Origin: Stenopsyche tienmushanensis
Taxonomy: Eukaryota; Arthropoda; Insecta; Trichoptera; Stenopsychidae
Assembly: GCA_008973525.1 (NCBI GenBank)
Contig: WACJ01000409.1
Coordinates: 124,001 to 188,000 of the forward strand
Direction: 5' to 3'
DNA length: 64,000 nt
A model generated the notes under the pieces. That model did not search any database, was not told the origin of the DNA, and saw only the letters and a list, made by a program, of their open reading frames with translations. The position numbers and the translations under genes are program-made. Positions 24,789 through 36,356 of this stretch are shown here, one piece after another; positions within the stretch are counted from its first letter, which is position 1; the number at the start of each line of letters is the position of its first letter.

Positions 24789-25569
24789 CTGTGGTCCGCG
24801 TAATCGGGACATTTTTGCGCGACAAACAAGTTGACGATCGCTGATCTGGTGTATGAATGAAGTATGGCCGCCATTCAAATACACTGTGTACCATAACGGC
24901 ACAAGTGGTCATTCATAAAACTACATGAGAGACCACAACACCCACGTCCAATAATAATTTATGTGCAAACACACAGGATGATTATGAAATATGGTTGTTT
25001 AATAACACCATATCGGTTGTATTATAACAAAATGTATTATTCGCCAAAGGCTCATTTTCGTGTGCGATATGTCGGCCATGTAGGGCGTAAACGCGCATAT
25101 AAATAATCGTTATCTTGATTGTTTCAGAGAATACTTGTCGGCATAATTTGATTGCTGAAAAAATATGCTTCGGCACACTTCTGAAGCTATTGGTGCTTGA
25201 AAAATACGATTATGTAGCAAGACAAAAAAATAATAGCCCATAAGCTAATGTCGTAAACTTGGTGGCTCTCCTATATTAAAACGTCTGTGTTCATGCAAAA
25301 TAATGGCTACTATGAATTTTTTTGATACTTTAAAATTCACCTGAATTTAGACTATAATAAAGAATATCATAAAAAATTCAACGCCAAAAAACACGTCCTA
25401 ATTTACGCGTTGCCGGCATAGCAAAAATATCGTGGCTCTTGAAAACTATATAAATTCAAATGTAATAATTCTTCATTATGCCTTAGATAATAAAAACAGG
25501 CTGTGATTTAAAAATGTGTATAAAATATTGTAAAAAATCAGATAAACATAAAAATTTTGAGATATAATA

Positions 25570-25589
25570 TCAGGTCAGTCCAAAATTTC
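25570..25589 (+). mobile_element. Solo terminal repeat of the 56096 mariner family
   Basis: TCAGGTCAGTCCAAAATTTC preceded by TA (25568-25569) matches the ends of the elements at 15514 and 56096, except for one changed base near the end. I find no opposite end within the next kilobase and no readable transposase, so this is a broken copy of unknown extent. Confidence 0.6.
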
Positions 25590-27489
25590 GCTTCATCAGA
25601 ATCTGATGTATTGGTTTTCGAATACATGTCTCTTTTTTGTAAGCTTGCGATTGAATATTTCATTAAATGATATAAACATCAATTTAAAATAATTCAAAAT
25701 TATGACAAACATTGGATTTGGACAATTTGATGAGGCCTTGGTCCTGTTATATATGAAAGTTTTAGAACGGCCCAGGCATTCTTATGTAAAAATAAAATCA
25801 ATATTTATTCATAATTGACATTTAATAAAATCTAGAATGCCAAATTTACATAATAGACATCTTTATTAATCGAGAACTTATGAAATATCATCGACAAGTG
25901 CAAAATTTTGATGTCGTAATTTTTCGTATGGATTCTTCTTAAAGCTCCATTATTATCAAACATAGGCGAATATCTCCATGGGAGATTTTATATGATGATT
26001 TTCTATTATCTTCAACATATGTTTAAATTTGGACGATATTATTTAAATGGGAATTTTTGGATAGAAAATGATCTCCCAAATTTGTTCCATGGATTTTCCA
26101 CCGAATGCAATCCGATGTAGATACATAATGAAAATATTTTCATCGTAATTTACATCGAATAAGGGTAAATTTATGTTTGAATGGTTTGAGAAGCCCATCG
26201 ATATAATTTTATAAACCTGTCATATGCAATCGCAACGCGAATTAATTGAATAAAGCGATTTAATTGGGACTCATTTGGGCAAATAGTTTTTGTGTTCATA
26301 TTTTGTAAATTGATTATAGATGAATTTCATGTTACATATTTATATTTAATTCTTCATATAGACAAGATGGGAGGTCAAGGACTTGTATGTGGTTTATATT
26401 ATCTCAAGTTATCTCTGGTGAACCTTCTTATCGAGTCTTCTACTAGAGCAAACATTGATATAAAAGCAGAAGCATCGAGTGCGTACTCCGGAAATACAAC
26501 AGCCAAAACATGAGTAACCACATTTCTATTTGAGGGAATTTTGGACAATTTGGAGAGCTCATTCAACTTATTATTTTTGCACACAATGAGAATTAGCATA
26601 AAACGAGTTGGTCTAAGAAAATTGTCAATGTAAACTCGTGGGGGCCCGACTATATATATCGCGGTGGGCGTTGAAGATGGTTAGTCTCGGGAGACAAATA
26701 TTTCACATGGATCCCACATGCGTCTCTTCCGAAAGCTCTTAATCAAATATCTTCGACGAAAGCCGTTGGGATAAAATCTGAATTGAAAATGGAATACGTT
26801 CTGCGTGTTTCGTAATTTTTTATTTGCTCTTCGCGGCGGACATGAAAATCGTGTACTATAATTACCGAGAGCATCTGCGTTCTTAAATAACGCGTTTCCA
26901 TCATTTTCTCTCAATCCATTAGCACAGGTGCTACTGACATCAATTGGAGATAAATTGTATTTGACCTTAGGGCTCAATATGAATTTCTCGTTTGTGCTTT
27001 TTTACATCTTCGTGAAGGTATTCCTGCTGATCGAATGAAAATAACCCACTCTAACGCAACATTTACATCCATCATTCACGACAATTAATCTGAGAATTTC
27101 CTCATTTTCTCAAAATGAAACAATCAAACATAACAAAAACAATATTTACATGCAAACAGACATATTTCGGAATTATTCGTGAGTGAGTTTCACACGGCGC
27201 TAACATTTCTGCAACATGTTTACATACAATATTACCTTATATAACAACCTGCACAAAAACGATATAATTGCTGTCCATTTTATACCGCGGGCAAAATATC
27301 GGAATTGCATAATGCAGTTATTAATGCACGTAAATCACTAAATATCAAACTTTTATGCAAAAATTTAAATGTATAGGAACGAGTTTTTTTTATGCAGTAG
27401 ATGCGCTCCACATAAATTTGCATGTAAGAAAATGCATATACGAAAAAATAATTGAAATGGGTTCCATAATACAAAGCTATAACTTTTAA

Positions 27490-27556
27490 TGCCGGACAAC
27501 GATATATCGCTGCTGTTAACACATGCGCAAATTGCCAACGACGATATATCGTTATG
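27490..27556 (+). repeat. CGATATATCG-containing repeat, copy 1
   Basis: About 67 bp beginning TGCCGGACAACGATATATCG and ending AACGACGATATATCG. The same arrangement recurs at 60578-60642 on the other strand and, shortened, at 62651-62700. The palindrome CGATATATCG occurs twice here, near each end. The family is unknown; it may be a short MITE. Confidence 0.65.
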
Positions 27557-30432
27557 TATGCAAACATATTTTAATATTATTTTTTATTTGTACTCATCAA
27601 TATCTGCAAATTAAACCCATAGGCACCAATGCACAAAAAACTATTTATACTCTTATTTTTTCTTAAACCTTATCATATTACGTTAAATTGGCTCGTTATT
27701 CTTTTCTTAGGTACAATTTTTTCTGTTGCAATAAAAGAGTTAATACTGCAAAAAATGGTTTTTTTTTAAAAAATAAGAACTCCAAAAATAATATTGATTA
27801 TTTTATGCAGACACAGTCAAACAAACAATTATTCAGCTCTAATTTACATTATAAAGCTTCATCCAAAACCATCTTCAAAATGCAATAAAAACGATTCGAT
27901 TGTACAACAGAATTGATTAAAAATATTTTCTATCGCCAAGTTAATGGCTTAAGGCTGCTGTAGTTAGAATAATAAGATTTATTTGGATTGCTGTCTGAGT
28001 CTGTCATTCAAAAGTCATTTACATCGTGGAGGCTTAATCCTTTATTTTCGAAGCAATGTTAATGAAACGACCTTATTTATTTATAAAACTCTCGAAATAT
28101 TCAAGCGCTTTTAATACGCTCCATAGTTGAAGGCTTAGCATGGCTTGAGTGCAACGTGCTTTTGCAAAATTATTAAGGATCGATGCAAGTCCTTCGTGTT
28201 ATTTCTTTTGTATCATCATAATATATGGAGAGCAGGAAGGTCTTAAATGTGTAAATTTATTGATCAAAATACGCTGCATTGAAAATGCTTTCGAATCAAA
28301 TGCTAGTTGTGCATAGATGTGATGCGTGTGTTTCTATAATATATGACTGGATGTGAATTACACCACTTAAATTGTTAGCGTTTTCGCAATTGAATATCCC
28401 CTCATTTATCATCCAACAGGCATAATGGAGTAAGTACTCCATGTAGAGTAGTTTTTCGCGTTTTTTAAGCGAGGGAAATATCAATATATGAATTGGATGG
28501 CATATTTGTGAGCTGATTGGATATTGAAGAGTTACACATTCTATTGATTGATAATATGGAAGCCAAATTGCACCATATATTGCATATTTTATTGTATTGT
28601 TTTTGTTTTCGTAAAAAAGCTCAAAAATAATAACTGTTCAAAGCTTAAGATTTGCGTGCTTAATCTACGTTTTATATTCATTCTGATTGTGTTAATATCA
28701 TGTAATTTTATTAAGGTCTGTTTAAATTAGTATGAAAAATTGCGTCGATGTATACTTTTATTTAAATTTTCCCATATAAATGGCTTCGTTTAAGAATGTT
28801 TTAATCGATGCCAATTTCCCAGATTATATATTGAGTGCAGAACTATGAATATCCATAGAAAATTGCTGTTGAGCTTCGATGCAGGTGGAAGCCTTAATAG
28901 CGGATGTGGTATGTCAAGTAAATAATATACGAAATGGGATATCCTTGAAACTGGCGGAAAGTAATTAATACCACCTGTTAAAATGACATTCTAGATGATC
29001 TTCTTCTTATTTTATCGACTTTTCAGTATTCCAAGTGCGGCTTACGATAATTACACACAATGCTTGATTCCGTGTGTTTTTAATGTTGTCCTAAATAAGT
29101 TCTGCCACCTTCGAACGAAGCACCTCTCATGTGTCCGCTTATCTTCGGCAGCGTTTCGTCCATCAGAAGCACGTACTTAATAGTTTCCCCAAGTCGAGTA
29201 ATTAAAGTCGGCCATTGCTAAAAGCGACTCGTATATTCCTCATCTCTTAGGGCTTTTATATCCTACTTTTGAGTGGTGTGAAAGTTTTTCATACATCGGA
29301 TCCGTTATCGGATGAAACTTATTGTTTTCAATGGAACCATAAAGCTTTCTTTGCGCACTCGTGGGTCGCCGTTCCCATTTCTCCGCGGTGCCTGCCGCTG
29401 AACAATAAGTTGGAGAGATCGCTATCTGGAATCGAAGACGTTCTCTATTTTATTGTGTAGCCACCCACCCATCCACCCGTCCACCTATCGCACGTATCTC
29501 CCCAGAGAAGAAATGCGGATGGATGGGTGTGGGATCACAAACCGGATAAATGTGCCCATTCTCCCGTTGCGATTAAATGCTGCGAACGTGTTTACAGAAG
29601 AGACACGACTGTTTATTCGCTAAATAAGGTCGATTTGTGAATCTGTTTGTTTTCTAACGAATCTTCCCTGATTGCTCTTGTAATGACCAGGCAAGCGCTC
29701 CGCTCGATTGGGAACCATGGCTCTTGTACGACCGCAGCAATGGAACTAATCAACAAATGAGCGACGACCATCCTTGTAAGGGAAGATGTTACAGACGTGG
29801 AATTATATACTCCCATATATACATACTATTTTATAACATCATCATTAAAGTGACTAAAACTTCAAATCACGTATAAGGAGACGTAATCTGATGCTGTCAA
29901 TTAAGAACCTACTAATAATTATAAATTGATTTCCATATATAATTTTTCCATGGAAAGACTAATCTTATAATATGAAGATTGATATACAAACTTTAATTAA
30001 GCTTACCTACGTCGGAATTGTATAATAATCTAATTGGCTTTAAACTACATCTTTGGATATCAATATTGGATATTCAACAGTTTCTATCTAAAATATATCA
30101 GGTCAGTCGCTCATTATCTTTTACATAGTACCAAATAGTATATAATATATAGAATCTTGCTGGTTTAGACCATAAGGAAAGCTCAAGGAACAGAACAAGC
30201 ACAAGAAGAAAACAAGCTTCAATATCGAGCGAATGAAGAAGGGAATGTACGATACACCTACATCCAATGAATCAATATTGAAAAGGTCCTAGTTCTGCAG
30301 TGGATGATCTATCCAGGTCCTTAATTTTTCATTGCCACATACTGTTCTAGATATATAAGATTTGTTTATTAAATTATGCAGATTTGTGTCTTATAAATAT
30401 TTAGGTGATGTTCATAATTTACTTTGGCTTAA

Positions 30433-32043
30433 GGGGTTACATGGGTTTCGCAGTTTGAAAAAATCGATTTTTTTTATTGTCTTATTAATTTCTAAAACAT
30501 CTTGAGAATATTATCCTAAATTTTTAAGTCGATCCGAATAAAAGTTTCTGAGATACAACCCAGGGAAGGTGCGTGCTCAAAGTCAGTCAAACATACTCTG
30601 GTATTTTCAAAGCCCAACCTTACGGTGAAGATCTTCTTATCAACAAAAAAGAATACGTTGGACATGTGCAGAAGATGATGAGTACCCATTTACGTGATTT
30701 AGTCAACAAAATAGCTGAGGAAAAAATAGTCAACGGTAAAAAAACTAGAAAAAAAAACTCTTTCTGGCAAAGGTAAACTTACTGGTAAATTAATTGACAA
30801 ATTAACTGTTTATTATGGTTTGGCAATAAGAAGAATTTTGTGAGTCAGCGGAAAAATGAAAGACGCTATATGGGCTACATATTATCACTACAGCTCTACA
30901 GACAAAAATCCTCAGCACGGAAATTGCCCGAAAGGTCCAGACTCCTGGTGCGCTTGGCAGCGAGCATCGGCTACGAACACTCTTTAATCATTTAAACATG
31001 ATTATACTCCATTACCAAATTATGTTTTGACTGCAATGAAACCTATCTATGAAGATCCCAGTAAAAATGAGCTTCTGGAGCGGTGTGTTGGTGGTTTCAC
31101 ACAAAATAATAATGAAAGCTTGAACCAAAATACTATATCTGGAAGGTTACTCCAAAAATACTTCCTGCTGGTTCAAAGATCGTTAATATTGCTGCATTAG
31201 TCGCTGCTTGCACTTTTAATGAAAGAACATTAGCTTCATTATTATTTATGCAAGGTATGGATTAAAAACTTGGTTGAAATTCCCACGAATATGTCCGAAA
31301 TTCAGATGAAAACCGTATGTACGCAGCCAAAAAAAAATCAGCGAGCGAGACTCGCGAAGCTAGGATTCATCATAGACAAGAGCAAAAGGATGCCCTGGAC
31401 ATTGCAGTTACTGCAGGTTCTTTGCTTTATGGCCCAGGAATCGACGATTCAATGTAAGTTACAAAAAAAAAAAAAAAAACCAGTTTTATTGTTACTCAAA
31501 ACTTTAAACGCGTTTTTCTCGAAACTGTGTTTTCAAAGTTGTTTGTCAAAATTTCTCAAAAACTACTTAACCGATCTTGATGAAATTTTACACTAACCTT
31601 CAAGATATAATTCACAAGAACTTGGACGAAGGACTCTTTTTTTTTCAATCACAACTATTAAAAAAAATATATATACTGAGCAAATTTCACCAAAATTTGC
31701 ATTTTTTTGTAAAAAGGTCTACCAAAAATCCAAATTTTTTTTTTGTTTTTTATCCTTCGTTCAGATTTTAGTTTATAGTCTTAACTAAAAATAAGGATAT
31801 TTTTTTTTTATTTAAAATGATCCTGTCATGAGTTCTACTGCCAAAACGCTTTTTGGAGGGTCACGGGAAATGACGTCACAATGGCGGAGTTTTGAATATT
31901 TTCTTTTGAAAATTTCAAAAATTCTTTTTCAAATGTAAATCTTTATGAATATAAAAAGTTGGAATAAAATATTTCAATTTTTACATTAAAAAAAAATTGT
32001 TGAAAATAGATCTTTTTTTTGCGGAGTAAACCCATGTAACCCC
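30433..32043 (+). mobile_element. Kolobok-like (TTAA) DNA transposon, full length but defective
   Basis: A 1611-bp element flanked by TTAA on both sides (30429-30432 and 32044-32047). The ends are GGGGTTACATGGGTTT on the left and, in reverse complement, the same 16 bases on the right. It encodes a plus-strand transposase remnant with several frameshifts and stops (30573-31455), followed by about 590 bp of non-coding 3' region rich in A and T runs. TTAA target sites, GGGG ends and the Mutator-like transposase blocks fit the Kolobok superfamily (family knowledge, from memory). It inserted in the sense orientation within the predicted intron. Confidence 0.8.
30573..31455 (+). pseudogene. Kolobok/Mutator-like transposase, broken
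   Basis: Readable blocks in order: YVGHVQKMMSTHLRDL near 30656, LIDKLTVYYGLAIRR near 30789, AIWATYYHYSSTDKNPQHG and CPKGPDSWCAWQ near 30865-30955, MKPIYEDPSKNELLERC with GGFTQNNNES near 31037-31118, and a C-terminal YGPGIDDSM near 31428. These are the conserved blocks of this transposase family, with the FTQNNNES stretch among the most diagnostic. Frame changes occur near 30760, 31140 and in the C-terminal third, with TGA or TAG/TAA stops between blocks. The N-terminal part is missing upstream of 30573 or too decayed to read. Not functional. Confidence 0.8.
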
Positions 32044-32047
32044 TTAA

Positions 32048-33963
32048 CAGCCTTTAAATTGGCAAAATTTATGGAACTGACGTTCTAAACGTCAGTATAA
32101 AACTGCTTGGATTTTTTTGGATTTTCATAGTGATTCCAGAATATTGCATGCAATATATTAAGGCAGAATTAATCAATTTCGATTACATATAGTGCATGTA
32201 TGAATCAGATGATGATTGTGTACGCGTGGTCGTTGAAGAGGTTGTTGTCTCGCATAAGGCTGTTCGTTGCATGCAGTGTTGATGGTTTTTTAAATATTAT
32301 TTTTGATGATTGTTTTTTTTTTTACGGGGCCACATATTCGTCAGTGAATCGGTTAATTTACAACCACTTAAATATTTTTTTCGCCCCGACCCATGTGAAT
32401 ATATCAAAGAGTCCAAAATGAATTCGACCTAACTGGAATGGCACTATATCTAGTATGTCTGCCTAGAGCGAAAAGATCATGCTAAACGATACACAGATTT
32501 ATGTCTGTATATGTATAGTAATTTAACCGGGCAAAATTTATGAGTCACGCGTATGAAAATGTATAGGAGTTTCGCTATTTGTTAAAATTGAACTGCCTAG
32601 GAATTGCCAGACTGCCTATTAAATGTATGACTCATTTTGTTGTGGTTAGTTCATTTTTTTATTCGGTATCATTACCGCTTTTTTCTTATGTAATTGAACG
32701 CTTCTTGCGTCTAACACATGTCGGTTACATTCGAATGTAATTTGCCGTTATGTTTGTTTTGAATAGGCGGAATTGTACGGATGATTTGTTGTGAATTTTA
32801 GTTGGAAGGACACAGTTCGTCAGCCCGTCCTGGATTAATCTCACACACTGGCGATTCCGTGTAAATTCGATTGGAACAATTTCGGACGGGCTTTTAGTTA
32901 GTACATAAATTCTTTGGAGCGTGTTGCTATCCGCAATATAATATGCAAATTGATTTCGCTTATTATTCACGAGCTCCGGGGAAATAATTTGCGCTAACAA
33001 ATTGATCTACCTCATTCAGCCGAAGAATGATTTGTGATGGTTAACTCTGCGAATGGCTTTGAAGAAATCACAGTCATCAACCTAATGAAAGCCATTGGCA
33101 CCGAAAGTACATAATGACTGCAAGTGCGTTTCTTTACTGCATATGGTCTCTTTTAATCGCCGCCAGCTTTTGTATGCATTATTCCGAACGCATTTTCAAT
33201 CAGCTTAATGCATTCGCTCTTAATGCCCATTCCGTGGGTCTTAAATCTCAACAAAAATCGATGTTTAACCAAGGTGTTCTACATCAATCGAAACGTCCAA
33301 TTCATCCGCGTGAAAATGCTGACATTTGCCATTTTTCTTTCACAATGCCACGAGGAAATTATTCAACAATTGTTGAACTTAAACCCCGTCCGTGGCGCAA
33401 CGATTGCATAAATTGAAATGTTCTCATTGAAAATTATGATGATTAATGGATGTTCGAAAGAAGCCTACATTGTGCTTGCTCTTTGGATCGTACAGAGTGA
33501 TGATCTGTCACTTCTGTTATTTTATTAGAAGATCGAGCTTTATGAAAATGTCAATTCCGCTCCATTCGAAACAGCCAAGTGAGAGCTTAACCTTTAAACT
33601 ACACTAATAGTGTGTATTTTGTGTCCCGAAAATATCGAATTAATGACTTGTATTAAATTGATGAATGATAAATCTTTGGTCCTGGTCTGAAATGTCAAAA
33701 TATTTAAACCTTTATGTAACGCAAGCAAATTTTCTTATGGCTGATTTATTATGGCTTTATCAATAGATTCGCTCCCAATTCACATAACGAATGTTGAAAA
33801 TTGACATTGATTATCGCTAAAATTCAATTAAAATAGAAAAGGCTTGATAAGTACATATATTTTAAATTCGCTTTTATAGCACAAGATCAATATCCCATTT
33901 TAATTGATTTATATGTTAAGGCATGGATATTACTGAATATTTTTATGATATTACTATGCTTAG
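32048..33963 (+). other. Intron sequence, nothing recognised
   Basis: No repeat ends or homology-bearing frames. Two overlapping plus-strand frames at 33114-33416 have no recognised domain and no flanking splice sites. Confidence 0.45.
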
Positions 33964-34030
33964 CAGGGTCGTAACATAGGTGTGGTATGGCAGGTGCCCG
34001 CCACGGGCGCAATTGGGCTTGGGATACAAA
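33964..34030 (+). mobile_element. hAT transposon end fragment
   Basis: CAGGGTCGTAACATAGG followed by GGTGCCCGCCACGGGCGC is the characteristic start of a group of hAT elements with GC-rich subterminal GGGCGC hairpins. No opposite end with a matching 8-bp duplication was found downstream, so only one terminus is annotated. Confidence 0.5.
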
Positions 34031-36266
34031 AAGCAGAATACCGACCCGGTCACATGTTGTTGCACATGGTTTTTATTTTACTCAACCATTTTACTTAACA
34101 CGAACCAATACTGATTGAATCTTTGTTATCGCTTAAACACTGGGCCGATCCAGCCGACTTAAAATAATTTAATAAAGATAAGCCCGCAATAAAATAAAGA
34201 CAAGAATATTTTCGACTGATTGTTAAATTTAAACAACTTTTCCGATCAGTCTTCTTCAGACAACTTCGTTTCATAATAAGAGTTTGTAATCGTTCTGTAG
34301 ACACATTCAGGTATCAGATCGCGAGGCGCTCATTTGTCAAATCAGCGGTCCGAAAAGCGGACCGATTGGACATACAATCCTTTAACCATCAGGCATCCTT
34401 TAACCATTATGCATTATGCTTTTAATTCCGGTCTTCGTTACAGTTTAGTTCCAAACATTTATATCAATTCGGTTATAGTTTTCGTTCCGGGAATAATAAC
34501 GGTTTTATTGGTTATCGGTTCAGATCCAGTTCGAAGCCTACTTTAAATATAAATTGCCTGATTTAAATTAATTCTCGCTTGAATTGAATGCTTGTTTGCA
34601 TTTATTGAAAAGTCATAATCGGTTGATATAGAAATCACGTATGTAGAATAAATGTTAGTTCGATTTGACTTATTGAGGTGAACTTGTTTTGTCATTTAAA
34701 TGTTCAGCTTGCTTAAATATTATCTGTTAATTGATAGATTTACCAATTAACACTTCATTATTTAATCAATTTTATTTGGGTCAATGATCATTACGTTCGT
34801 CTCAGATAATTGGTCCATGAGTCAAATTACATTTATTTCTCTTGTAGAATTTTAATATCTCAGAAATCCGATTCGGAGTGAACGTGCTGTCTCAATAGTA
34901 ATTCTTATCTGCATCTCGTGCTTGAATTTCATAATTCTAGGCTTATCGTTACTATTGCATACCTTACTTATCAGTGTTTAGGAAGATGGGAGGAGGCAAG
35001 ACGTACAGTTAGTCGTGGATCAATCTGAAGCCAACATATAAACGGTAATTCTTTTTTTACCATATTTTGTGGGAAATATTCAGAGATTCGCAGCCATAAA
35101 TTTTCAATTTCTCAGATGCAAAGATATTTATATCAGTTGAGATATATACGCATAGTGGGAAATCCATGTGAAGAAAGCCGTTGTTCAGCATGGGTTCCGT
35201 AATCACTAGGTCCATACCGCATCGATCATTCCAGGCAAGATACATTGCACTTCTGGGAAATATACTTTGCAGAGCTTAATGCCGAAATTTCGCCGTATTA
35301 GTTCCGCTTCGGCTCTTTTTTATTTCCTCCCGATAGCATTTTCACTATTTCACGGTCCCGACACGTATAAATTAGTTTTCTTTCGGCAAGTTACCGTGTG
35401 ACCTGATGAAGCGGGCAAGATATAAAAGTCAATTAAACCGGAGCAGAACGGAACTGATAGCGGAAGTAACTTTCGCTGTATTTTATTTTAAACACGTAGT
35501 TTTCCGGTCGGTTGGGCCGCGTTCATTATTTTCCTCGCAGGAGATATGTTAATACGATGGAAAATTCGGCCCGGGAACGATAGCAATCTTTCTGCAGCAT
35601 CCCCGAGGGTCGAACCATGTGCGATGTAAATCTAATATCGGGTATCATGCCGTGGATCTAAATTGTGTACAATTTTGCACTATCACACCTCCCGACATCT
35701 CGGCCTTTAATCAAACGGAATTCAATCACAAGCAAACAAAAAAAATCTAACAGGGCACATTTAATAACAAATTTTATCCAAATTCACTATAAAAATCCCA
35801 TTATCCCGGCGTATTCCACGCCAAAAACCTTCAAACAGGCTAAATGTGTCACTTAATCTGGAAATGAAAAACGAGCAACCGCTTGGAAAGTAATAAATCA
35901 AATCACCCCTCGATATCATATATGGTCCATCTTTCTTCAGGATTGAAACAATTGGGTTATAAGATAGCAATCTGATATTGATCCTTTGGCTGTTAGCAAA
36001 CTCATGCCTCAACTACCCCAATGAATCATTATTGCTCGGGTGGTGTCTTCATAATCACCTTTAACCTCAATAATCACACTTTATTAAATACCATCCATCA
36101 TTGTACCGATTAAGAATTCATGTTCCTTCTTGTATGCATCAATTGACACGCTGATACTAAGGCATATAAGCTTTCCAATACACAGATTTAAACTAAACAC
36201 ATTTTTTCATCAACTACAACAGTCATATTTTGATTGATCAATCGATTGTGTTAGATGCTTTTTTTG
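34031..36266 (+). other. Intron sequence, nothing recognised
   Basis: No homology-bearing frames. GC-richer patches near 35280-35640 carry no recognised motif. Confidence 0.45.
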
Positions 36267-36356
36267 GCGAACATCGAATAATGGGTGCGAACACCATTTA
36301 TTTGATATATTCTCATCTGCTCAAGGGCAGGGCTACGATTCATGCTCTGCGATACG
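36267..36356 (+). repeat. Dispersed repeat, copy 2 of 2
   Basis: Partner of 21506-21595 in the same orientation, sharing GCGAACATC, a GTGCGAAC block, TCAAGGGCAGGGCTAC and ATGCTCTG. Sequence on both sides is unrelated, so this is a short dispersed unit or two fragments of a longer element. Confidence 0.65.

Larger units (their letters stand above)
21361..30432 (+). other. Intron sequence with small repeats only
   Basis: No coding exon or RNA gene recognised across 9 kb. It holds four items listed separately: 21506-21595, a 16-bp palindrome at 24773, a solo mariner end at 25570 and the 27490 repeat. A CCACC-rich tract at 29460-29486 and a GGATGG-rich tract at 29517-29535 are partly complementary low-complexity sequence. 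Confidence 0.4.

Noticed and set aside
30098..30111. TCAGGTCAGTC resembling the 56096 mariner end
   Set aside because: Only 11 bases match before the sequence diverges, with no partner end, so it could be chance.
33114..33416. 100-codon plus-strand frame starting MTASAFLYCIWSLLIAASF
   Set aside because: The start resembles a signal peptide, but a second frame overlaps throughout. There is no homology, no promoter signal, and no cysteine or cleavage pattern to support a secreted peptide.
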